Of a stretch of 64,000 nucleotides of DNA, positions 1-10,900 are shown piece by piece. A program made the translations under genes and the position numbers. The DNA is from Siderastrea siderea (taxonomy: Eukaryota > Cnidaria > Anthozoa > Scleractinia > Rhizangiidae), in contig OZ034967.1 in NCBI GenBank assembly GCA_964030785.1, positions 53,822,765 through 53,886,764 on the forward strand. Reading direction: 5' to 3'. Every line of letters starts with the position of its first letter. Positions within the stretch are counted from its first letter, which is position 1. The notes below the pieces were generated by a model. That model was not told where the DNA came from. It worked only from the letters and a program-made list of their open reading frames with translations, and did no database searches.

Positions 1-243
1 TTGAAAGGATAATTGAAACGTCAGTGAAACGTAGCTTAGTTTTCCCTCGTTTGAAACGTAGACTGGTTTTCCCGCTTATGTGCCACATAGGTGCGAAGAG
101 GATCATGTTATGTCATGTCTGCCTTTGTTTTAGCCTCGTTGGGTATTTATTGTCTTATATTTAACATCTTAAGAACAATTACTGAATCGATCTACACTTA
201 CGTACTACTCTCATCATTTCGCTTTGCATCCTCTCCTCCTCAG

Positions 244-3200
244 TAACACATACGAAAAGGTGCAGGCCAACGCAAATCAGATTTGGAAATATAACCGATA
301 CCATCTGGTAATGGAATACGAGCAAAGGCCAGTCCTGGTACCACCTTTCATCATCGTTAATCACATGATATATGCGATCATGTTCTTGTATCGTTGTCTA
401 AGAAACCGTTACCAACGAGGGGGCAATGGTCAAGGAAATTCTAATGACGGATCAAGTAAGAGTTTTCTTTGTAACGTGTTTAAGATAAATGTAAAACTCG
501 TTTCAACTTTTAACTTTTACTGTTGACTGCAATGAACACACTACACAATCTTCACAGCTGGGGCAGAAACTTATGTGTGTGTCCTCTGAGTGAGTGTGTG
601 TGTGTGTGTGTCCTCCACTGCATTTGTTACAAGATGACATCAATTTCAAACGGCCATCAATTCACTCGGGAAATTTACTGAATTTAGGGCTTCACACGCC
701 TATCTCTTGCCGAATACGTTGAAATAAATGTTTCATTAGCATTCGAAGACATAAAAGATATACACAACGTTGTATTATCTTTCTATAGCCTGTTTATAGG
801 TCATATGTCTCCCTAATCTGTAAAACTGTCTTCGTCCGCTAATTCCAGAGTGCAACCGGAGCCGTGAAATGGAGGAGGAGCTTGTCCTTTTATACCGGAG
901 CTTCCTGTTTAAAGTGTTATGTCACGCTATTTTAGAATTTTTTCAAAAAGCTAAAAAGTGTCTTGGCATCGATCGAATTCCAAAAATAATGGTCTAGCTT
1001 TGTTATTAAAGACTATCTTACGGCACTGAAACTGTTTCCTGTCTTCTGTTGCTACCGATGGCAAGGACGGAAATGGATTTAAACTTGAGAAAATTGGGCC
1101 AATTTTTTCAAGTTTTGATGCTATGTTCTCAATATTCACCATAAAAAATTATTATGGTTAGCTCTCCCTAATAATCTTCATTTTATATCTTCCTCATAGT
1201 TTTACAGGAGCATTTTGTGTATGAATAAAGGTGGTAGTGATTTTAGCACAGAATTGACCTAAAATAGCAAAATCCTCATGACGTAAGCCACACCATTGAC
1301 ACTATTAGTAAATAAAGACCTGACCGAGCTCATATCGTGTTATTATGCCTGTAGGAGAACTGACCTACAATCCTAAAATGAGAGAATTGGAAGAGCGATG
1401 CGTGGATGACTTCCTCATAGAGAGAGATACACTGCTCCATACCAGTCAAGAAGAGAAAATCAAAGTCATCAGAGAAAGGTACGGTAGACCAGATTTTACC
1501 ACATGGTCAGATAATTCAGCCGGACATTCTTTATTTGGCTAGGTTTATACTTTGCTTCTATCCTATTCTATTCCGACACCACTCACCGTTGCTGGACGAT
1601 TACATTTCTTGAAACACTTGTGCGACCTGCTAGAAGCTGTGAAATCAGCAAAAAGTGACTGGAACTGGTGATGACAAAAATAACCGGAGAGTGCTCTGAG
1701 TTTCACAGCGGTCAAACGCACGACGCGTGCGCAGTTTCCGCCATAGTTTTACAAAGGAAAATGGAGACAAATGTCGAAAGTTTCACTTTAACGGCAAAAC
1801 TTAACGCCGTTTCTGAAAACTTAAGCTTCTTACGTTGAGTATGTGTCGGAAATGGAGTAACTGTTATGCACAAGTTTTGCCGGCGTGAAATTTGGTTTGC
1901 CGGGACATGTTCCGTATCGTTTTCATACGAACTTCGCGCTCGTAAACTTTTGAACTGATTCAAACTTCAAGGCTCTGAAAGACCGGATGTGATGTAGCTT
2001 TTTGCGTTTGACCGCTGTGAAGCTCTGAGTGCTTAACACCATTCCTAAACGAGTGTTAACTGCTGCAAGGACTCCTACCACTGACTCTCTCAAGAAAGCT
2101 GGTTTACTAACTTTGAGCAACTGAATGCTAATGAACCAATGTCAACGGTAACTTGCGCCACATACACGACGTATCAACACCATCGACAGAACAGACCTGA
2201 AACAACAAATTGAAATGAAAATTTGACTACCAATATACCAATAAGAACTAGACTGACTGTAGTCAGATCGAAACCCAGCAATCACTGTATCGACCGAGTC
2301 TTCACAGCCAGTGATAGTAGCCTGTTCCAGGCGTTCAGATAGTGGAGGCTAAATGATAGCGACCTTTAGATCGGACTACGTGTACGAGATTGAGTACGAG
2401 TACGACTTTTTTAATTTCATACCAGTGACGTTTCCAGAGCTCTTACTCCTTCGTGTTGTTTACCAGCGGAGAAGAGAGCTCCAGGAATGAGATGGGTATG
2501 TCACGTGATAATGTAAGGCCTGTAAACTGGAACTGAAAACTCGTACTCGTACTCAAATCTTAACGTCATTCCCCTGTATTGCATTGCGCATCCTTACTGC
2601 GCACGATTTGTTGCGTCATTAGCGCGCACTCACAGCGCGCGCACGTCCAGGGAGTAATATATAGGTTTCCTACGAGGCTAAGCTCAGCAGAGAAAAGAAT
2701 AGTTATTTACTCTTAAACAAGCATGGGGACCTATCTTTTTTTTCCAAATATTTTTGACCTACCGTTCATCCTCTTTTTTGTTCAAAGAGTTAGGGAAAAA
2801 AATTTATTACTCACGGAGATGAAATCACGACCTCGCGAACACGCACGGAAGGATGGTTTTAAGTCAATTTCGTCTGATGCTTCGAGCATCAGCCATAAAA
2901 CTTTTAGTAAATTGTTCCTCGTTATTGATATTTTACATCTAGTACATTGTTTCAGGATTTGCCTTAATCGTGTGTTTCCTCTTCCTGCGGAAAGTAGGGT
3001 AAACTGATCTAATAAACATGTGTTCGTTAGGCGAAATTGCAAGGCATTATGAGGTAACTTGAGACGATGATATCTCGTAAACGGACGTGGGGACCTATTC
3101 TTTTTATTTTATATTTCAAAACATTGCACGATAGATAACAACTTGTGAAAGTTTGACAAAAATCGTATGTTTAATTTTATTTCAGGGGAATAACCTTAAG

Positions 3201-3500
3201 TTCCTTAATCTCACCCTTCACTAACCAATCAGGGCAATAACCATAGACATACAGACATAGCATCCATACCGTCAGCTGACGAGACACTCTGAACGCCACT
3301 CTAGAATACACTAGATAGGCTGACTCGAATATGTTGAATGTCACAGAGTGGAATCAGTTTCTTGCCAACTTCAAGATCTGCACAAGGAGTCCATCAGTCA
3401 GAACAAGGCTCTTCGCAGTCAGCTCAACAGAATGGATGAAGATCTTAAAAGACTTAAAAATTCGAGCTCAATACTGCCTTCCATATTCGGTGGAAATTGA
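244..3500 (+). CDS. TRPM-family cation channel, C-terminal part (5' end outside window)
   Basis: Three exons are visible: 244-455, 1355-1478 and 3347-3500 (stop TGA 3498-3500). Each has AG acceptors and GT donors, and phases agree across both introns. Exon 1 has the TRPM post-pore segment, with QIWKYNRYHLVMEY then RPVLVPPFIIVNHM, matching the TRP helix and the following conserved stretch. Exon 2 carries LEERCVDDF, which aligns with the FEEQCIEEYF region I remember from TRPM1/3. Exon 3 begins RVESVSCQLQDL, a heptad-like C-terminal coiled coil used by TRPM channels to tetramerise. The protein ends soon after the coil, so no Nudix or kinase domain is seen. Most similar from memory to the TRPM1/3 group. 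The channel pore and N-terminal MHR region must lie upstream. A donor-like site at 3509 after the stop leaves a 3' UTR intron or alternative C-terminus possible. Confidence 0.85.
591..612. repeat. (TG)n microsatellite
   Basis: About 22 bases of alternating TG inside the first visible TRPM intron. The rest of that intron (456-1354) shows no gene. Confidence 0.9.
1702..2021. mobile_element. 320-bp MITE with 9-bp target duplication (Mutator-like)
   Basis: The ends are 19-bp inverted repeats, TTCACAGCGGTCAAACGCA on the left and its complement on the right. The 9 bases GCTCTGAGT flank it exactly on both sides (1693-1701 and 2022-2030). A 9-bp duplication is typical of Mutator/MULE elements. No transposase frame is inside, so it is non-autonomous. 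It sits in the last TRPM intron. Confidence 0.82.
2318..2660. repeat. Fragments of dispersed repeats
   Basis: At 2323-2346 the stretch AGCCTGTTCCAGGCG matches one arm of the perfect hairpin at 38297-38350. At 2570-2650 a GC-rich stretch (GCGCATCCTTACTGCGCA) is the complement of sequence near the right end of the TTAA element at 61485-63208 (around 63172-63186). These are relics in the TRPM intron; boundaries are not clear. Confidence 0.5.
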
Positions 3501-4131
3501 ACTCTCAGGTAAAATATCAAACAGGTTAATTCTAAAAAACACCAACAATAACGCGTTTGAGCTGCTAGTTGTTTTTTTAATGGAGGGTGGTTTGATCAGT
3601 GTATTCTCCCTTTCCTTTTTTCGACTTAGTTACGTATTATCACTTCAGAGGAAAGAGATGAGGACAAAGAAAGTGAAATTGTAATCAAACTATTTTAATT
3701 TCAACCGCTACATGTTTTAAAAATGTAATGAATGTTGCAAAGTTGGACTGCGCCCCACCCCAATATGCATTTCATATAGTGTCCAAACCGGATGGGGGAA
3801 GGCAGAGTCAAGGAAAACTTGTAAGTGCAAGCTGAGAATGTGCACTACTGTGGTTCAATTTATGCATGGCACTTACTCTCGCACTCTGGGATCACTAAGT
3901 GAAATAACCTCGCTCGCCACCAGTCCCCCTAAAGTAAAAAAAGCAACATAACAAACTGATCCTCACGGCGGAGAAAAGACAGAGGTAAGAAGAACAAAAT
4001 AAACTGAAACATTGACCCACTTCTTGTGCCCGATACTTCGGTATAAAAATATGAAACTGATAATTAAAATTAAATATGACTATGACTTGAGTGAAGATGT
4101 GCCCAGCCGGGAATCAAACACATGTCTCCTG
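3501..4131. other. TRPM 3' UTR and spacer
   Basis: Follows the TRPM stop codon. I see no further exon. An AATAAA-like word near 3997 could be a polyadenylation signal, but distance and context do not decide it. Confidence 0.35.
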
Positions 4132-4413
4132 GGCCATTCCATTTTATATCCACCCCCCCCCCCCTCCCATGGAAGAGGTCAATCAAAATTTACCCCCTAA
4201 GAAATCAAAGATCAAAAGTGCCGACACGTGCCCCCCTCAGAAATTGCCTAAATCCTCTTTTCCCCTCAGAAAAAAGCCATTTTTTTCCAAACCCCCTCGA
4301 AAATATTCAAAAGATCAAAGGCGCCGACGCAGCGACCCCCTCGGAAATGACGATCAAGGGCCCCTCAGAAAATCTCTTCCATCGAGGGGGGTGTGGATAT
4401 TAAATGGAATGGC
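4132..4413. mobile_element. Inverted-repeat element (MITE), C/G-rich ends
   Basis: Left end GGGCCATTCCATTTTATATC runs into a C tract. The right end is the near-perfect complement (ATATTAAATGGAATGGCCC). The interior repeats CCCCTCAGAAA and CCCCTCGGAAA-type units. A single diverged arm of the same family (TATAAATGGAATGGCTC) lies at 18096-18116 beyond HGD exon 3. A 3-bp flanking CCT may be the target duplication but is too short to trust. Confidence 0.65.
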
Positions 4414-4540
4414 CCCCTGTTTACTGTTTACTTAATTACCACTGGGGCACTGAGACAACCACACTGCATGGTGAGCGGATGTCAATTAGCTGGTGATCCA
4501 AAATCCTGCAAGAAAATGTGATGTCTCTTCAGAGCTCGCC

Positions 4541-4748
4541 ACTTAAAGGCTAATCGACCTCCGTTCAACGCTTTTCTTTCAGCTAATTTATTCTTGTTTC
4601 TCACGTTGCCATGTTCCTACCGATAGCGTAGCTCTACCTCTCATCTCCATGTAAACCAAGTTCTGACGAAGGGCTAACGCTCGAAACGGCAGCTTTCAAT
4701 CCCTTCACGGTGGTCCATTTTCCTTGTCAACTCAGCTGACAAATCCAA
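4541..4748. repeat. Dispersed repeat with GACGAAGGGCTAACGCTCGA core
   Basis: The core is followed by TTCACGGTGG and AACTCAGCTGACAAATCC. A related copy lies at 19075-19290, with GTTAGCCCTTCATCAGAGC and TATCAACTCAGTTGATAAAT. Both copies share the palindromic AACTCAGYTGA ending, so this is one interspersed family. No coding frame was recognised. Confidence 0.6.
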
Positions 4749-4873
4749 AGTCTTTACGTCACCGAACGAGTCGCCCAGAGAACGCACTCTCGCAGTATGC
4801 CATTCGGTGACGTCAAATTTCGCGCCAAGTCGAGTGTGCGGGAAGAGAACGCCTGGGTACTAGGCTGGAGTAA

Positions 4874-4892
4874 GGGGGGGGGGGGGGGGGGG
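4874..4892. repeat. Poly-G tract
   Basis: About 18-19 consecutive G residues. Length is likely unstable in assembly and in the genome. Confidence 0.85.
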
Positions 4893-7560
4893 AATGCACT
4901 CAGACCGCCTTCGGATCGCTCCGCTCGCCGATTTCTTTCAGCACTCAATCCTCTCTAAGGATCCTGTTCACAGACCAAACCTTTAGGGAGCGTGTTTGTA
5001 ATAATTTTTTATAACCCAGCTGAGAGCCCCTTAATCTTGCACGCAGGTCTTCTAAGAACAAGAATTTTATAAACGAAAGATCTGGGTACGAGATTAAGAG
5101 CAGCTAAGAAAGGCTTTCAAGCCCTTTTGTTGTCATTGTAGTCAGTCTTTTTAATTGGAGAAAGGTAAAACAGTCAAGGCCGAATATCACAGATCACTGA
5201 GTTTTTTTATCATTTATGTACAACCATTGCTTCTTTTTAGGCTGAAGAGGATGCGTGCAATGTCAAATGGCTAGATGTCAGCGGTGTTACCAGCCTTTAA
5301 GCCAATCATTCATTTATCTTGCACAAGGTGGCCAAGTTACGAAAAGCATACTTTTGAATTGGGACCTTGTCAGCGACAGGAAATACCCATGAACAGCTCT
5401 TATGTTTCGAGTGAATTAATTGTGATATATATTAAGATCAACATTTTGTTCTGAAATTATTTTTTAATGCCCGATATATATTTCTTAAGGCGTTGGAGTT
5501 CCGGGAAGTTTGATTTGTGAGTGCTATATATAGGGTCCACAAATGAACTGTGTGTTTGTTTTGTTAACACACCCTATGCGATTTTCTGCTTGATACCTGT
5601 TTACTCGTACAATGCTTGGGCAAGCCATCTAAAAAAATTGGCAAAAAACTTTCAACATCTGTTTTCTAGAAATTGCTCGTGTCAGTGGAATGTATGTAAA
5701 ACCTTTCTCATGAGAGGATAAGGTACTCGTGTAGCTTGAAAAAATAAACTTAAAGAAACTTTGTGAAAACATTCAACAAACAAAAAGTTCTAGAGGTAAT
5801 CATTAAATTTTCTGCAGTGGTCTCACACGCCACATTGCGTCACATCAGCGCCTGTTCAAGCAGTAGACATTCGCCAGATTGCATTCAATTAGAGCACGCA
5901 CTCTACATACGTATCGGCAAGAAACTCATACATAGAGTTAGCCGCCAACTACTACAGAGGTCAGAAAACAATTCAACAAAACGATCTGTCGCCTAAAAAA
6001 CTCAACAGCTATTTCCAGCGACTTGAACCGAAGAAGAGTATTCCTTTTCAAGCACCACACATAAGCACAAGTAGAGAACATGGCTGTCTAGTTTTCAAAC
6101 TGGGAGACAGCTATATACTTAGTTTAAACACGAGATTTGTTTTTTGGTTATTTAATTTGCGTGCTCATGGTCAGGATATTCCTCTGAAACTAGTTTTTAG
6201 TGAATATTCTTGTATTATTTTCTAAGCTTCCCGTCAGGAGGTTGCTTTTCGAGTGTACCTGTTACTAATTTACTGTTAGGCCTCTTATATAAACGCCTTT
6301 CTCCGGTTAGATTGAAACTCGTCACGTGACACGCCTCAAAACCATGTCTCCCTAAAAGGTTACAAATCTGAGAAACTCTAATGGGAAACAACGTCCATCC
6401 CGATTTTTTTTATTCCAATGTTATCAGGTCGTGTGTCCTAAGACCTCGGCTTGTTTGTATGCGCGTTTTGTTGACCGGATGTTCAATGAAATTCGGAATC
6501 AGTTGAAATACTTTCTAGTCATGAAGGTATTTAAAAAGAAAAAAAAACGTCTAATAACTGGCGCCTGACTGGATGCAGACACCCAACTATTATAGGCAGG
6601 ACTTCACGTTGATCTTGGCGAAAGTTTTGGAAGATTGTATGATCTCGCCATTTTAAAGTTGTTCTGTTCCAGAATTCCCCTACACTCGCCTAAATCTGAT
6701 CGTCATGCGACATATTCATATGTAAGATATCCAAGGGGCAGCCTGTTAGATTCCAGATGCTTTATGAAAACTTTTAGTTGATTTCGGTGTTATCACCAAT
6801 GTGTTCGTCGACATTGCGTCAACCACCTAGAGATCTAATGAAATTGCGAATGGCCAGTACTGACACATAGGCTTGCCCGCTGCCCCGCTGCCCCGGACGT
6901 TAGTTCTAATCCCTTGTAGGTGGGGTTGGGGGAGTTCTGGACTGTGCTCGTTGATTGGAAAGTTTAAACAACCTACAAATGATACGTTCGCATTTTCTCT
7001 CTTCTTTCGTCAATACCAACTCCATAGCCGAGTTTCTACCCAATTCAACTTGTGTGCCATATAACTCAAGGTCTCGAGCGTGTTCGTTATATGACGAGTT
7101 CACTTTACGTAACTAAATTTAAAATACCGTGTGTGATAAATATAAGTTTGGAATAAAATTAACTTTTTGAGGGCCTGTGGCCAATGTCGTTGTTTTTGTT
7201 TCTTCTGTTCTTATGCCTTTGAATTTTATGTTGGCAACTACGCTATACCTATATACCTCTATTTCTGGTCACTTTGCTGAATGAAACGGCGTTGATATTG
7301 TGACGAGAAATAACCTGTGTATCACTCTTAGGGCTAAATTAAAACCTCTTGTAGATTTCGCTAGTTGTTGAGGGAATAAAACGAAGTGTGGAACGTATTT
7401 GGCTGAACTGCTTTCTTATATCCCGCAAATTTATTACTTAAAAACATTTACAACTCCTACACACTTCCATATCTTTTTCTCGCAAATTTTCTGCGGGGAG
7501 TCCACTGTATGAGTTGTATTTTGTAAAAGGCATTCTAAGCTCCCCATAGAGATATTCTCC
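4893..7560. other. Intergenic stretch without recognisable gene
   Basis: Short open frames here (for example 5521-5721 and 5763-5996) lack splice context and resemble no family I know. The sequence is AT-rich with no clear transposon ends. Confidence 0.5.
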
Positions 7561-7564
7561 TGGC

Positions 7565-7870
7565 TGAAGACGCAATCTTTCCTAGGTTTCAATACAAGCA
7601 ATCACTCCTAGCGCGACTGACAACCAAACTTCTCAAGATTGCGTTACAAGCAATTGTTCCTGGAACGCACAACAATGCAGGTCAAGCGATCTTTCCAAGA
7701 TTGCACTGCAAGCACAATCGTCCCTGTAGTGCACCACAACCCAAGTCAAGCAATCTCTCCTAGAATCCCTGACAAGTAATTCTTTAAATGTTACATGACA
7801 ATCTTTTTACTAGATTACATCGCAAGCCAGATCATGTACACTTTTTAAGATTACGTGAAGAGCCAAAGGA
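7565..7870. repeat. Degenerate short-period tandem repeat in the HGD 3' flank
   Basis: A unit of roughly 55-60 bp recurs about five times with heavy divergence. Recurrent words are CAAGCAATC, TCCTAG and AAGATTGC or AGATTAC, each followed by a CAAG-type spacer. It starts about 35 bp below the HGD stop codon, so it probably lies in the HGD 3' UTR or just beyond. Confidence 0.6.
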
Positions 7871-7904
7871 ATGAGAGCATAGGAGGGTAGCGGTGTAACT
7901 GGTT

Positions 7905-10900
7905 CTAGCTTACTTTCTTGTCGTCGGCTGGTTTCCAGTTTGGATTAAAGTGCTTCTGTAATGGTTCCCACACTTTGTAGTAGTTATGGTCGACCTTCTG
8001 ACAAGTTTCATTTCCCCATTTTGTGATGGCCAAACTTAGACTGCTTTCAAACATGAACGCCTGAAAAAAGGAAAAGAGATACGTGTGCTTGTAGCTTCGT
8101 TTGTAACCATTCCCCATTATTTAGGTCGTAATGCATTACATATAGAAATACCTGTAGAAAATGCAGGTGCTTTTCTATGTTTCATGTTCATTTTACTTAG
8201 GGAAAAACTATGTAAATATGAGCACGCCATTGTAATGAATTAACAGAAAGGTCACGCAAATAAAGTATTTCGTTTCCCATTCATTCATCGCCAGTGCTCC
8301 CCTTTTTTCCGGCAAGTAATAAATTACTGGAGAAGAGCATCCAAAAGAAACAATTTTCTGGTCGAGGTACAGGGGATTTAAGATAGTCGGGGTTCGAGAT
8401 AGATGTAAAATTGTTCAGACGCCGTACTCTAGTTCCAAAGGTTTTTCTTTCCCTCTCTCAAACCAAACTGAGCCGCGAAGCAGGGACAACGAGCTGCGAG
8501 ACCCACTTTTGCATAGTCTATATTGTCTTGTCCCACAGGACAGAAGCGAATTCCCCCAACTACATCCCTCTCCTAACCCAATCAATGTTCCTGCCCAATG
8601 TTTCGGAAATGGTCCAGCTAACAAAGCGACATTGAAAGGTGGGGAGGGGTGGTGGTGAAAGCAACAACCAGTGTCTCATCTTTTTTTGTTACTAATTGTG
8701 GCTTCTACTATACATGGACATCATAGGAAATTATGGCACTCAACAGTTTCAATTGAATGGTTTTATATTTCACATCATTTTTATTAATCTTTTCCTTCTG
8801 GTTTTGACGCAATTTTGATGCTTTTCTTACGTTTTGGGAGAAATCGAGAAATTCAAGATGGCGGATCGGAGTTGGCGGCTGTTCGGAAATCACCACACAC
8901 GCGTAATTCTGACATCAAATAACAGTATCATCCCGTTAAGCAAAGCTAGAAAGAGACATTGTTGGATACACTACGTACCCATCAAGTTTCATAGTCATAG
9001 CTTTAATGCTCTTAATAATTATTGTGTGTGTGTGGGGGGGGGGGGGGGATCCAGAAACACAGGGTCTCCGTCGGGTAAAAGCCACACGATACATACCATG
9101 GTTCCATCAGCCACTCGCTGGGGTTTTAACTCGGCTTGTGACGCCTTCTCAAAACAATCCTTATCAGGTCCATGGGGAGTCATCATGCTGTGTAGACTAC
9201 CACCCCCTGGGGCAAATCCTTCTTCCTGCAGGGCAACATCAAGGAATAAAAATTAACATCCTCAGACAGATTCCCCCGACTAGTCTTCATAATTTCGCAT
9301 GAATGGCCACAGTAACCGGAGATGGGGTGGGGGGATGGTGGTATAGTGGTTAACACATGAGGCTTTCAATGGAACTTTCGATCCCACGATCGGAGGGTTG
9401 TTGGTTGAAGGGTTTGTCTCTGCCTTGCGTCGTGTTGTTTCCTTGGACAAGAACCTTTTCTTCAAACCTTTACTTCCTCTCTCTACTTACAGGTGTAGGT
9501 ATACCATATACACCTTGTTTGGTGTTTTGGTAGATAATACCCATGGATATTTTGCGAGTTGCGTAGTATCTTACAGAACCCTGCAGGGGCGAGGAAAAAT
9601 GCGGGCAATGAGTAAAATGTCCGCGCGTATTATCGACCAAAACACCCAATAAGTGGTTTATTATTCCACTGCATTTGTTTTTGCTTCGTCCTTCTTCAGC
9701 AAAAATCTGGTCAAACCACCATTGTACATATTTTGCGCGTCCTCCTGCCCTTATACGTTACAATGACTTAACAGTGGAATAATAAAAATGGGTATTGGCA
9801 ATAAATGCCAGTGTCACTTCGGATTTGGACCCCCCGCGAATTTGAACCCCCCGGTCCAAATCCTCTCTCTCGCGGATTTGGACCCTCTTATTAAGGCAAT
9901 AATTTCCTTTGCGACAGCACGTTTTTAGAACGAGGCCATCAGTCTCTCGGTATGTTTTTGGAACGAGGAAGATACAATTAATTTTTGCTCTCAAGCGCGG
10001 CAGTTTTGCCAAAAGCATAGTCCAATCCCCCTCCACTATCCCTTAAGGCCAAGTTATAAGAGACACTTGACACCACAGCATACGCATAACGAATATTTTG
10101 CATCATACCTTTGCTTCATATTTTCCATGAATCAATCCCATGAACTCACTCATACAGTTCCCTGTTTAAAAACATCAATGCAAAGTAGGAATTAACAACA
10201 GTTACTTTTAATTTGAAATATAACTATCTGAAAAAATTATTAAATTAATAAATTATGACTGAGCAGCACTGTGAGAACAAAACCAGTATTCGAATTGATC
10301 ACCCCTGGGCATGGTCCATGAACACAAAATTGAAACAACAATGGAACATGGCAACAACCAAATCAGAAATCAGAACTAGAGGAAGGTAACATAAAGGAGC
10401 CTATAATGAGAATCTTTGTACGACAAGAACAACGCTGTCAGTTATGGACTATAATTTGAGCTACGCTTATTCTGGTTTAAAATAGTGAGGAATTTTGACT
10501 CAAACCTTTGTCCAGTGAACAGTCAATTGCACTAGTGCTATATCCATACTAAGAAAACTCCAATTAAAGGCATGCTATTAATTTATTATTATTGCCTATC
10601 ATGGGAAAACCATACAATCTGTTCATTCTGACTAGACTGCAGCCAGTTCATAAATAATTATTATGCTATGATATGATTACAGCAGAATGATCAGAATTCT
10701 TTATTTCAACAACAGAAGACACAAATTTCCTACACATCTAAAACTAGAATACAGGAAATTCCCATGTGGTACAGCTGTATACACTTACTGTGATAATAAG
10801 GTGGCCTGAAAGTATTTTCAGCAACACTCCATCTCGGTGGAAATATAACAAAGTCTGCTATAGCAATTCCTGGTTTTAAACTGGGACACGTTAACACAGT

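Noticed and set aside
4091..4435. Overlapping plus-strand proline-rich frames
   Set aside because: They translate the C-rich interior of a MITE in several frames.
8834..9256. Plus-strand 140-codon frame containing AAGATGGCGGATC
   Set aside because: It runs antisense through HGD exon 9097-9225 and a poly-G tract. The ATGGCGG match lies in an HGD intron and has no following exon.
9758..10036. Minus-strand frame of 92 codons
   Set aside because: It crosses SINE/MITE sequence and the GGATTTGGACC palindromes inside an HGD intron; no splice signals.
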